NCBI GenBank assembly: GCA_902797015.1
Contig: CADBRG010000120.1
Coordinates: 1-10,097, forward strand
Reading direction: 5' to 3'
DNA length: 10,097 nucleotides
Origin: an uncultured Lachnospiraceae bacterium
GTDB taxonomy: Bacteria > Bacillota > Clostridia > Lachnospirales > Lachnospiraceae
The translations under genes were made by a program, and so were the position numbers. Positions 1-6,378 of this stretch are shown here, piece after piece. Within the stretch, counting starts at the first letter, position 1. Each line of letters opens with the position of its first letter. The notes beneath the pieces were generated by a model. The model ran no database searches. It was not told the origin of the DNA and saw only the letters and a program-made list of their open reading frames with translations.

Positions 1-722
1 AGACCCGTCACATAGTTGCTGAGCGCGTCAATCCATACGTATACGACATGCTTCTCATCAAAGTCCACAGGGATGCCCCATTTGAAGCTCGTCCTCGAAA
101 CGCAGAGGTCCTGAAGACCCGGGAGAAGGAAGTTGTTCATCATCTCATTCTTCCTGGATACAGGCTGAATGAACTCCGGATGCGCTTCGATATGTGCCAT
201 CAGACGGTCGGCATACTTGCTCATCTTAAAGAAGTACGCTTCCTCCTTTGCCATCTGCACATCACGTCCGCAGTCCGGGCATTTTCCGTCCACAAGCTGT
301 GTCTCTGTCCAGAAGGACTCACACGGCGTACAATACCAGCCCTCATAAGCACCTTTATAGATATCGCCCTGCTCATAGAGCTTTTTGAAAATCTTCTGGA
401 CCTGCAGCTTATGATCCGCATCTGTTGTACGTACGAAATTATCATAGGACGTATTCATCAGATCCCAGATCCGCTTGATCTCCGCAGACACTTTATCCAC
501 ATATTCCTGCGGCGTCACACCGGCTTCCTGTGCCTTGAGCTCGTTTTTCTGACCATGCTCATCGGTACCGGTCTGATAGTAAACATCATACCCTTCCTGA
601 CGCTTATAACGCGCAATGGCATCCGCGAGTACGATCTCATACGTATTGCCGATATGCGGTTTGCCGGACGCATAGGCGATCGCTGAGGTTATATAATAAG
701 TTCCTTTACATTTATCACACAT
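1..722 (-). CDS. metG: Methionyl-tRNA synthetase, N-terminal part (runs off the left edge)
   Basis: This cytoplasmic class I aminoacyl-tRNA synthetase charges tRNA-Met with methionine using ATP. 240 codons are in the window; the rest, including the KMSKS loop and anticodon-binding domain, lies beyond base 1. The HIGH-type signature is PHIGN at residues 22-26, inside the typical opening AIAYASGKPHIGNTYEIV, followed by TGTDEHGQK at 51-59. A zinc knuckle is formed by Cys131, Cys134, Cys148 and Cys151 (CTPC...CPDC). The WIDALSNYVTG block at 230-240 is characteristic of the catalytic core. The start chosen is the only in-frame ATG ahead of the conserved GTYYITSAIAY stretch and gives the N-terminus MCDKCKGT. 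A purine-rich GAAGGG lies about 13 bases upstream, rather far for an ideal ribosome binding site. This is a housekeeping gene, probably unrelated in function to the rest of the window. Confidence 0.96.
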   Translation of the reverse strand, partial: MCDKCKGTYYITSAIAYASGKPHIGNTYEIVLADAIARYKRQEGYDVYYQTGTDEHGQKNELKAQEAGVTPQEYVDKVSAEIKRIWDLMNTSYDNFVRTTDADHKLQVQKIFKKLYEQGDIYKGAYEGWYCTPCESFWTETQLVDGKCPDCGRDVQMAKEEAYFFKMSKYADRLMAHIEAHPEFIQPVSRKNEMMNNFLLPGLQDLCVSRTSFKWGIPVDFDEKHVVYVWIDALSNYVTG

Positions 723-760
723 ATATGATTCATTTCCCTTCTAAATTTTTCATACACACT

Positions 761-789
761 ATTATAGCGAAAGATGGCTTCATTATCAA
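761..789 (-). promoter_or_regulatory. Sigma-A-type promoter of metG
   Basis: Read on the minus strand, TTGATA (positions 789-784) and a perfect TATAAT (766-761) are separated by 17 bases, an almost consensus housekeeping promoter. Transcription would begin near 754, giving a leader of about 30 bases before the metG start at 722. That is too short for a T-box or SAM riboswitch, so metG appears to have no such leader here. Confidence 0.75.
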
Positions 790-810
790 TGCATCAATTT
801 TCTGCATGAC

Positions 811-821
811 CCTATCGAAAA
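811..821. promoter_or_regulatory. CCTATCGAAAA element shared with the 4.1-kb regulatory region
   Basis: The 11-mer CCTATCGAAAA upstream of the dehydrogenase gene is identical to positions 4153-4163, between the hydrolase and the LysR pair. There it forms the right side of a near-palindrome GATACGCCTATC. Here only the right half is well kept; the left half is degenerate. It lies about 115 bases upstream of the dehydrogenase start and just behind the metG promoter. It may be a half-site for a regulator acting on both places, but an 11-base match can also be chance. Confidence 0.35.
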
Positions 822-858
822 CCCTCTTGCTGCGGGCTGTTCACATCCATTTTCACAT

Positions 859-898
859 ATCGTAAAATACGATTGACAGCTTCTCTTTTTTGCTGTCA
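859..898 (+). promoter_or_regulatory. Probable promoter/operator of the dehydrogenase: LysR-type box overlapping TTGACA
   Basis: ATC-N9-GAT (859-873, ATCGTAAAATACGAT) is a perfect inverted repeat with six-base arms and a three-base centre. It fits the classical T-N11-A binding box of LysR-type regulators. It abuts a TTGACA -35-like hexamer at 873-878. A second inverted repeat, TGACAGC-N11-GCTGTCA (874-880 and 892-898), overlaps the same hexamer. No good -10 hexamer stands 16-18 bases downstream, which suits a promoter that needs an activator. Binding by either LysR protein of this window is inferred, not shown. Confidence 0.5.
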
Positions 899-935
899 TC
901 TACATCATTTCAAATTTTATAGAGGAGGACGGATT

Positions 936-1730
936 ATGTTTGATCTTAGTGGACAGGTTGCAGTTGTTACCGGAGCTTCTTCCGGACTGGGTGTGATTTT
1001 TGCAAAGGCGCTTGCCGGACAGGGCGCAGACATTGCCATCCTGGCGCGTCGTACGGAAATGATGGCAGACACTGCGGCTCAGATTGAGGCGCTTGGCGTA
1101 AAATGCCACTGCATCAAAACCGATGTGACGAAATCAGAATCTCTTGCTGCTGCCGCAAAAGAGATCAAAGAGATCTACGGCCGGGTTGACATCCTGGTAT
1201 GCAATGCAGGTGTCGTAGAAGAAAACTCCGCAGAAGACTATACGGATGACCAGTGGAACCACCTGATCGATACCGATCTCTCCGGCGTCTTTAAGACAGC
1301 CCGTGAATTTGCCAACTCCTTCATGATCCCACAGGGATACGGCCGGATCATCAATATTGCATCTGTCTACGGTTTTGTTGGCAACAACCACCGTACCGCC
1401 GGCGCTGTTGAACCGAATTATGCCGGTGTCATCGGCTATCAGGCTGCAAAGGGCGGTGTCGTTAACCTGACCCGTGGTCTCGCGGCGGAATGGGCACATT
1501 TTGGCATTACCGTAAACGCGATCGCCCCCGGCTATATCGCTAGCGGATTCGGGAAAGATATCGAAGAAAAGCTTCCAGCGTTTGCAGAAGTCATGCGTGT
1601 TCATTGCCCGAAGGCAAGACAGGGCAGAGAAGAGGAACTTATGAGCACTGTAGTCTATCTGGCAGCACCTGAAACATCGTACACCACCGGCGTCACTATA
1701 CCAGTTGACGGTGGATGGACTGCTGTATAA
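936..1730 (+). CDS. Short-chain dehydrogenase/reductase (SDR), gluconate-5-dehydrogenase/FabG-like
   Basis: This 264-residue classical SDR is a soluble NAD(P)-dependent oxidoreductase that interconverts a hydroxyl and a carbonyl group; the substrate is unknown. Visible motifs are the dinucleotide-binding TGASSGLG (12-19), Arg38-Arg39 after the second strand (suggesting NADP preference), the NAG motif at 90-92, catalytic Ser143 (IASVYG), the YxxxK pair Tyr168/Lys172 in YQAAK, and the C-terminal PVDGGW. The stretch from Ser143 to Tyr168 is about 12 residues longer than usual, an inserted loop beside the active site. The start at 936 is chosen because GAGGAGG (922-928) stands seven bases before it and the protein then begins MFDLSGQVAVVTG, as the family does. 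A longer reading from 873 would run through the promoter region. Divergent from metG and transcribed alone up to a terminator at 1765. Family assignment is firm; the gluconate link is only resemblance. Confidence 0.93.
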   Translation: MFDLSGQVAVVTGASSGLGVIFAKALAGQGADIAILARRTEMMADTAAQIEALGVKCHCIKTDVTKSESLAAAAKEIKEIYGRVDILVCNAGVVEENSAEDYTDDQWNHLIDTDLSGVFKTAREFANSFMIPQGYGRIINIASVYGFVGNNHRTAGAVEPNYAGVIGYQAAKGGVVNLTRGLAAEWAHFGITVNAIAPGYIASGFGKDIEEKLPAFAEVMRVHCPKARQGREEELMSTVVYLAAPETSYTTGVTIPVDGGWTAV

Positions 1731-1764
1731 TAACGGCAGTTACAATAGATTCTCCCCCCTTCGT

Positions 1765-1815
1765 AAAGAAATCGTCCGTCCATGAGAACATGAACGGACG
1801 ATTTCTTTCCTTTTT
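1765..1815. terminator. Two-way intrinsic terminator between the convergent SDR and ABM-domain genes
   Basis: A perfect 15-bp stem, AAAGAAATCGTCCGT (1765-1779) pairing with 1794-1808, has a 14-base loop that itself contains CATG...CATG. On the plus strand it is followed by CCTTTTT (1809-1815), a good terminator for the dehydrogenase. Read on the minus strand the stem ends in a T-rich arm just past the stop codon of the small gene at 1816, so it probably serves both. Confidence 0.85.
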
Positions 1816-2106
1816 CTACCACTCTACTTCTGTATAGAGATTGATCTGCGGCGGTTCCGCTGCGAGTGCTCCTGTCAATGGCAGGATCCGTGTAAAATGC
1901 TCGGATGCCTCATGGATCGCGGTTGCTTCTTTATCTCTCCAAAACTCGATAAAGCAGAACTCATTCGACACTTTTATATTCCGGTTCAGCGTATAAGAAA
2001 TGTTTCCCTCTTCTGCGGAAGATTTTTCCACCAGTTCCTTTGTGATCTCCAGAAATTCATCCACTTTATCTTCCTGTATCACCATTTTCGCAACAATTTT
2101 GATCAT
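1816..2106 (-). CDS. Antibiotic biosynthesis monooxygenase (ABM) domain protein, YgiN-like
   Basis: This is a 96-residue single-domain protein of the dimeric alpha/beta barrel (ferredoxin-like) ABM fold. The pattern fits the family: an opening strand IKIVAKMVI, a helix VDEFLEITKELVE, then SYTLNRN, the FIEFWRDKEA block (52-61) with Glu54 and Trp56, and His65 and His70 in AIHEASEHF. Relatives include quinol monooxygenases, monooxygenases of polyketide tailoring and many proteins of unknown role. In an anaerobe an oxygen-using function is doubtful, so it may instead bind or rearrange a small molecule. AAGGAGGT stands seven bases before the ATG. It lies downstream of the CocE-type hydrolase on the same strand but beyond a strong terminator, so it is probably transcribed separately or by read-through. 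The fold is fairly sure; the function is unknown. Confidence 0.88.
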   Translation of the reverse strand: MIKIVAKMVIQEDKVDEFLEITKELVEKSSAEEGNISYTLNRNIKVSNEFCFIEFWRDKEATAIHEASEHFTRILPLTGALAAEPPQINLYTEVEW

Positions 2107-2163
2107 ATTTCGTACCTCCTTGGTCTTTTCTTGGTTTCAACACGCAAGCAACTATCTGATCTT

Positions 2164-2172
2164 ATTCTAACA
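2164..2172 (-). promoter_or_regulatory. Possible extended -10 promoter of the ABM-domain gene
   Basis: On the minus strand TGTTAGAAT is an extended -10 element (TGn followed by TAGAAT, five of six matches). It lies 55-65 bases upstream of the ATG at 2106 and just past the terminator of the hydrolase gene. No convincing -35 hexamer precedes it. It would let the small gene be expressed independently of the hydrolase. Confidence 0.35.
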
Positions 2173-2187
2173 TAACCGGACGCTCCG

Positions 2188-2249
2188 AAAAAGGAGAAAG
2201 GACCGGCGGAGCGTTTCCCGCCGGTCCTTCTGGGAGTGTTGCCACTCCC
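2188..2249 (-). terminator. Strong terminator of the CocE-type hydrolase, with an extra hairpin ahead of it
   Basis: Read on the minus strand after the stop at 2290, a first hairpin (CACTCCC/GGGAGTG arms at 2243-2249 and 2232-2238, four-base loop) is followed by a second with a perfect 12-bp GC-rich stem (2218-2229 with 2198-2209, eight-base loop). After the second comes TTTCTCCTTTTT (2199-2188). The second hairpin with its T-run is a textbook intrinsic terminator. A short CCTC-AAAA-GAGG stem (2266-2277) lies still closer to the stop codon. Confidence 0.85.
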
Positions 2250-2289
2250 GGGAGTTTGAGTAGATCCTCTTTTGAGGTTGTTAAAGGCC

Positions 2290-3990
2290 TTATTTCTTGA
2301 TCGGTACGATCGGAAGGCGGATGCAGCTCGGATGCTCAGCATCACGATAGATCTTATGTGTGATCGGGCCGTCCGGGCATACATGCCACATTACATCGTA
2401 GGTCTCCGGATCGGTCGGAATCTCGTTTGCGGAGATGTCGATACGGATTCTCGTGCCAGCCTTGAAGATATGGCTGCACGGACGCAGCTGGATATCATAA
2501 CGTACGATCTCACCAGCCGGAACCGGAACCGGTGTACTGTGATCATGACGTACTTCATATACAGAGCTCTTCTCTTCGTCGATCGCTCTGTGCTGTGCAC
2601 GCAGCCAGCCCTGTCCAAGCGGAAGCGGCGGAGCACCGTCTGTTCCGACTTCACGGAGGTCTACACGCCATGTGGTCTCATCGTTATCGATCTCACCATA
2701 GATAACCGCCTGTGCACCACCGGTGATCATGCAATCTTCCGGCAACGGATCTGTTACATAGGTCAGCATTGCACGCTCATTAGAAGCGGTAAGCGGCTGG
2801 GTCAGGAAGCTGTCCGGCCAGTCATTGAACTGTTCCGGCTCTTCTTCCAGTTTGCCCAGAGATGCCAGATAGAACTCTGTCCACTGGGTATCCTCCGGCG
2901 GATACTGTTTTGCTTCATGCCACATGATCTTGCCACCTGTCTGATAACGTACATCCGGCTCGTCCATGATACCGGTTTCCATGCCTTTGAGCCAGTAATC
3001 ATACCAGCGCAGCAGCTCATCATGGTCATCCTTCCACGGACGCATGCCCATGTCTTTGTACAGACGCAGCTTCTTCGGAATATTATCCGGCAGTCTGTTC
3101 CATGTATTGATCTGAGACAGACCGAAGAATGAGAAGTTCGGGCCACCTACATAGATCGGCACATTGATCTTATCGATCTTCTCGATGAAGGAACGATCAC
3201 GCCAGTACTTATTGTCATTTGGGTTCAATGTCATATCGAACAGAAGCGGGTTCTTCTCCGGATATTTCAGCAGATGATAGATGTACGGATACTGTGCCCA
3301 TTTCGGGTCTTCACACATATCATCAACCATCTTCTTTAATTCATCCGGATCTGTGTTTTCGATCATCCAGGATTTGATGTTCTTGATACCATAGCCGACA
3401 CGTGCCGGATAGGTTCCTGTATACAGACCATAGAAGAATAAACTCTGTACACCACCATCAAAGTTTGCATGTACATACGGATCGTCACCGTAGATTTCCC
3501 ACGGTGCCATACAGGTCAGTGACGGCGGCTGTGTAACCGCGATCTGCATCTGTGTATTTGCAAAGTAGCAGATACCGCACAGACCGACTTTACCGGTACA
3601 CCAGTCCTGTTTTGCCATCCACTCTACAACATCATGTCCGTCTTCGCCTTCATGATAATCCATGAAACCATACATCGTTCCTTCGGAATCACCGGTTCCA
3701 CGATGGTCAGCGATTACGAATACATATCCGCGGCTTGCGAAATAGAACGGATCGCCGGACTCGCAGGATGCCTCAAAGATACTTGATCCAAACGGCATCG
3801 GCGGAGTGATCGGATAAACCTGAGAAATCTTTCCATAAGGTGACATTGCCAGAAGTCCCGGGAATTTCCCTTCTGCCTTCGGGCGATAAACATCAACTGC
3901 AATGTGAATGCCGTCACGAACCTCTACCATTACATTCTCTTCACGAATGACTTCGTAGATCGGCTGTGATGCTTCATACTGTTTTCCCAT
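2290..3990 (-). CDS. CocE/NonD-family alpha/beta hydrolase with Cys at the nucleophile position
   Basis: This 566-residue protein resembles cocaine esterase, glutaryl-7-ACA acylase and X-Pro dipeptidyl peptidase relatives, which cleave esters or amides. An alpha/beta-hydrolase core fills roughly residues 15-340 and a jelly-roll C-terminal domain (PepX_C type) about 345-560. Seen in order are the oxyanion Tyr52 in SPYGK, DHRGTGDSEG (95-104), the nucleophile elbow at 139-144 reading GICYFA instead of the family's GxSYxx, PWE at 163-165, and WYDYWLKG (329-336). The usual Asp after the GGxx block near 282 is not evident (GGPNFSFF), and the His is uncertain; PWKDDHD (318-324) is the best place for it. 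No signal peptide, so cytoplasmic. GGAGG stands nine bases before the ATG. The gene diverges from the LysR pair, which suggests control by one or both of those regulators. The substrate is unknown. Confidence 0.92.
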   Translation of the reverse strand: MGKQYEASQPIYEVIREENVMVEVRDGIHIAVDVYRPKAEGKFPGLLAMSPYGKISQVYPITPPMPFGSSIFEASCESGDPFYFASRGYVFVIADHRGTGDSEGTMYGFMDYHEGEDGHDVVEWMAKQDWCTGKVGLCGICYFANTQMQIAVTQPPSLTCMAPWEIYGDDPYVHANFDGGVQSLFFYGLYTGTYPARVGYGIKNIKSWMIENTDPDELKKMVDDMCEDPKWAQYPYIYHLLKYPEKNPLLFDMTLNPNDNKYWRDRSFIEKIDKINVPIYVGGPNFSFFGLSQINTWNRLPDNIPKKLRLYKDMGMRPWKDDHDELLRWYDYWLKGMETGIMDEPDVRYQTGGKIMWHEAKQYPPEDTQWTEFYLASLGKLEEEPEQFNDWPDSFLTQPLTASNERAMLTYVTDPLPEDCMITGGAQAVIYGEIDNDETTWRVDLREVGTDGAPPLPLGQGWLRAQHRAIDEEKSSVYEVRHDHSTPVPVPAGEIVRYDIQLRPCSHIFKAGTRIRIDISANEIPTDPETYDVMWHVCPDGPITHKIYRDAEHPSCIRLPIVPIKK

Positions 3991-4295
3991 AATTGCATTC
4001 CTCCTTTTTTGAAAGCCTCCATGGCCCTCTTTTCTTCACGTTTTTTTTGTAATTTCATCTTACAATCAAACTGCTTTTTAAGTACAGATATGTATTCCGA
4101 TAGGCCTATCAACTTCGCTTTTCCAGCTTGCTTACCGCATGTTCTTGATACGCCTATCGAAAAATTTCATGAAACTGTTATTTTTATATTATTGTTGTCC
4201 GTATGTCTGTCTGATATCATCTTTATATTGGGACAATGTATAATTTCTTTTTGATTGACATCCGGTTTTTGACGTGAAAATCATGGGGAGGTTGC
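3991..4295. promoter_or_regulatory. Divergent regulatory region between hydrolase and LysR pair, with repeated palindromes
   Basis: No gene is supported in these 305 bases. A perfect 12-bp palindrome GATAGGCCTATC (4099-4110) is followed 48 bases later by GATACGCCTATC (4147-4158, one mismatch), then by another palindrome TTTCATGAAA (4165-4174). On the hydrolase side a TTGATA hexamer (minus strand, 4111-4106) overlaps the first palindrome and could be its -35, though no clear -10 follows. On the regulator side a -10 is visible near 4239. The repeated palindromes are most simply operators controlling divergent transcription. An even-length palindrome is not the standard T-N11-A LysR box, so the binder could be something else. 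Confidence 0.6.
4239..4244 (+). promoter_or_regulatory. -10 element of the LysR operon promoter
   Basis: A perfect TATAAT lies 52 bases ahead of the first LysR start codon. No consensus -35 stands 17 bases upstream. A small dyad, ATTG-GGA-CAAT (4227-4237), sits immediately upstream of and touching the -10, in a place suited to autorepression, which is common for LysR genes. A TTGACA at 4255-4260 has no matching -10. Confidence 0.5.
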
Positions 4296-5210
4296 ATGGA
4301 TATTTATCGTTTGAAAATCTTTCTGTCAGCAGCTGAGACATTAAGCTTCACAGCCAGTGCAGACAAGATGAGTCTGACACAGTCCGCAGTCAGTCACAAT
4401 ATTTCCAGTCTGGAAAACGAATTGTGCGTGCAGCTGTTCAAACGCTCGCATAACCGCCTGATCCTGACACCGTACGGACAGGCGTTTTATAAAGATGCAA
4501 AAAAGATCGTAGAAGCTGCCGACCAGGCTGTGGCGCGTTCTTCTGCCATGAAAGCCGGCGAAAAGGGGACCCTTCTGATCGGTTTTCCTTATACACAGCT
4601 CGTAGACCAGTTCCTGCCGCAATTTGACGCCTTCCGGCAAGCCTATCCCGATGTCAATATCATCTATTCCCAGATTGACTCGATCACCCTTTCCCGTCAG
4701 CTCGATTCCTGTGATGTGGATGTCGCGTTCGGACGCCGCAACGCGTTCCCGGAAAGCAGCGCGATCCAGTGGCGGCATTTATACAAGGATGACTTCTATG
4801 CCATCATGAGCAAGGAGCACAGGCTGACAGAGAAGGACGAAGTATCTATGGAAGATCTCGAAAAAGAGACGATCCTTACCATGAGCAGACAGAGCAATCC
4901 CGGCATGTATTCCCTGATCCGCTATATGATCATGCACAACGGTATTACGCCGAGCATCAATGACACCTCGAATTCCCATGAGTCCACGCTTTTGCAGGCA
5001 GCGTATGGCGACGGCATAGTCATCCTGCCCTATGAATACATACGATATGGTTTATTGGAGCGCCTCACAGCCAGACGGATCAATGCCCCGAACGCAAACC
5101 ATGTGATCGGTATGGCCTGGAACTCCAATAACAAATGCCCGGCACTGCCGCATTTTCTGGATATTTTCTTTGAGTCGTTCGGAAAAACAAATCCGTCGAT
5201 GGAAGAATAG
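4296..5210 (+). CDS. LysR-family transcriptional regulator (first of a tandem pair)
   Basis: This 304-residue protein has a winged helix-turn-helix DNA-binding domain at residues 1-60 (ETLSFTASADKMSLTQSAVS, then HNISSLENELCVQLFKR), a linker helix to about 90, and a periplasmic-binding-protein-like effector domain from about 92 (GTLLIGFPYTQ) to the end. Such proteins bind as tetramers near target promoters and respond to a small molecule, often an intermediate of the pathway they control. GGGGAGG (4285-4291) stands four bases before the ATG. It is divergent from the CocE-type hydrolase, the classic arrangement of a LysR gene with its target, and only 14 bases ahead of a second LysR gene. Effector unknown. 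Confidence 0.95.
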   Translation: MDIYRLKIFLSAAETLSFTASADKMSLTQSAVSHNISSLENELCVQLFKRSHNRLILTPYGQAFYKDAKKIVEAADQAVARSSAMKAGEKGTLLIGFPYTQLVDQFLPQFDAFRQAYPDVNIIYSQIDSITLSRQLDSCDVDVAFGRRNAFPESSAIQWRHLYKDDFYAIMSKEHRLTEKDEVSMEDLEKETILTMSRQSNPGMYSLIRYMIMHNGITPSINDTSNSHESTLLQAAYGDGIVILPYEYIRYGLLERLTARRINAPNANHVIGMAWNSNNKCPALPHFLDIFFESFGKTNPSMEE

Positions 5211-5224
5211 GAAAGGAGGGGCTT

Positions 5225-6100
5225 ATGGATACCAAACAGCTGGAAATATTCATCGCTGCTGCCAGATACCTGTCCTTTACGGAAACAGCTGCATACCTGA
5301 ATATCGCGCAATCCACCGTCAGCTACAGTATCTCCTCTCTGGAAGATGAATTAAACACAAAGCTGTTCATCAGAAACAAGGGACATCTGGCACTGACACA
5401 GGCCGGACGCATCTTCTATGAGGATGCCTGTCACATGACCTCGATGATGCGCAAAGCCGTCCAGCATACACGCGCAGAATCCGCCGGTACATCGGGCACG
5501 CTTACGATCGGCTTCCCGCATGCGCAGTTTTTAAATGATTATGTGGTACAGCTGCGGCAATTCGCAAAGGATCATCCGTTCATTGAGCTTCTGTTTGATA
5601 CCACGGACAGCAATTCACTCGCCGAAAAGATGAGCGATGGCTCCATCGATATTGCCGTTGACCGTGAGATCGTTTTTTCACGGGACAGTGATGTCAACTG
5701 GCAGTTCCTTTTTGATGAAGATTTTTATGCCATTGTCAGTGAGCGACATCCGTTCGCAAAAAAAGATATCGTCGAACTGTCCGAACTGCGCAGCGAACGA
5801 ATCCTTGCAATGAACCGTGACACCAATCCCGGTATGTTTGATATGATCACACATCTGTTTATGGCCTATGAGTCACTGCCGAACCTGATCGCAACGGCAA
5901 ACTGCCATGAGACCACCCTGATGCGCGCCCGCATGAATGAGGGGATCGTACTCCTGATGCCTTCTCTGTTCCGGGACAATATGCCGGATGATCTGGTCGC
6001 TGTTCCGATCAATGCGCCTTTGGCAAAACACAGCATCGGCCTTGCCTGGAACAGTAAAAATGAAAACCCGGCGCTTCCATTGTTCCTGGAAATATTTTAG
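5225..6100 (+). CDS. LysR-family transcriptional regulator (second of the tandem pair)
   Basis: This 291-residue regulator has the same layout: a helix-turn-helix at 1-60 (FTETAAYLNIAQSTVS, then SISSLEDEL) and an effector domain from about 92 (GTLTIGFPHAQ). It is clearly a paralogue of its neighbour. Both share IGFP, DFYAI, the NPGM block, a HEST/HETT stretch, INAP, and an ending IG-AWNS-N-PALP-FL-IF. The probe helix in the DNA-binding domain differs (QSTVSYS against QSAVSHN), so the two may read different sites. AGGAGGG (5214-5220) lies four bases before the ATG, and only 14 bases separate it from the previous stop, so they form one operon. It ends ten residues or so shorter than the first, right at the shared LEIF/LDIF position. 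Effector unknown. Confidence 0.95.
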   Translation: MDTKQLEIFIAAARYLSFTETAAYLNIAQSTVSYSISSLEDELNTKLFIRNKGHLALTQAGRIFYEDACHMTSMMRKAVQHTRAESAGTSGTLTIGFPHAQFLNDYVVQLRQFAKDHPFIELLFDTTDSNSLAEKMSDGSIDIAVDREIVFSRDSDVNWQFLFDEDFYAIVSERHPFAKKDIVELSELRSERILAMNRDTNPGMFDMITHLFMAYESLPNLIATANCHETTLMRARMNEGIVLLMPSLFRDNMPDDLVAVPINAPLAKHSIGLAWNSKNENPALPLFLEIF

Positions 6101-6106
6101 TAAATT

Positions 6107-6134
6107 AAAATCCCGGCCATTCGGTCGGGATTTT
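6107..6134. terminator. Two-way terminator between the LysR operon and the redox operon
   Basis: AAAATCCCGGCC (6107-6118) pairs with 6123-6134 through 12 positions, one of them G-U, around the loop ATTC. The A-rich and T-rich outer arms supply a U-run in each direction: TTTT for the LysR operon, and TTTTAATTT for the minus-strand gene ending at 6150. Confidence 0.88.
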
Positions 6135-6149
6135 CCATGTGCTTCGAAT

Positions 6150-6341
6150 CTATTTTTCTTCCAGCTGCTCTTCCACCTGCACCATCTTTCCGGTCGCAAG
6201 GTCTTTTGGAAGAAACACACGCCCGCATTTCGGACACCTGGGCAGCTTCTCGCTGAAGTTTAATGACAGATAGTCAAATACGACATTCTGTTCGGTCAAT
6301 TCCGTGCCGCATTTCCGGCATTTCCAGATTTCTTTCTCCAT
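6150..6341 (-). CDS. Small four-cysteine redox/zinc-ribbon protein, DVU_1557 type
   Basis: A 63-residue protein with two CxxC knuckles, Cys8/Cys11 (WKCRKCG) and Cys36/Cys39 (RCPKCGRVF), then a PKDLATGKM stretch and an acidic tail VEEQLEEK. The pattern, including LPRCPKCG-VF-P--LA-GKM, matches from memory the DVU_1557 family of Desulfovibrio, small redox proteins encoded with a Mop-like aldehyde oxidoreductase and a dicluster flavoprotein. The four Cys could hold a rubredoxin-type Fe or a Zn; a metal is not proven. The start at 6341 is preferred over longer upstream readings because the homologous protein begins just before the first CxxC, and a GGGGG run lies seven bases upstream. It sits 37 bases downstream of the flavoprotein gene on the same strand, so they are co-transcribed. 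Likely an electron carrier or maturation partner of the Mo enzyme. Confidence 0.8.
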   Translation of the reverse strand: MEKEIWKCRKCGTELTEQNVVFDYLSLNFSEKLPRCPKCGRVFLPKDLATGKMVQVEEQLEEK

Positions 6342-6378
6342 TGGTCTTCCCCCTGTACACGCGCAGATCCCTGGCGTT

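Noticed and set aside
48..686. 212-codon open frame opposite metG
   Set aside because: The minus strand encodes an unmistakable methionyl-tRNA synthetase across the same bases.
723..760. T-box or SAM riboswitch leader for metG
   Set aside because: The promoter at 761-789 leaves only about 30 bases of leader, too short for either element.
2272..3132. 286-codon open frame on the plus strand opposite the hydrolase
   Set aside because: It starts within the hydrolase terminator region, lacks a ribosome binding site and shows no recognisable domain; the minus-strand frame has clear family motifs.
4255..4260. TTGACA as -35 of the LysR operon
   Set aside because: No -10-like hexamer lies 16-18 bases downstream, and the ribosome binding site begins only 25 bases later.
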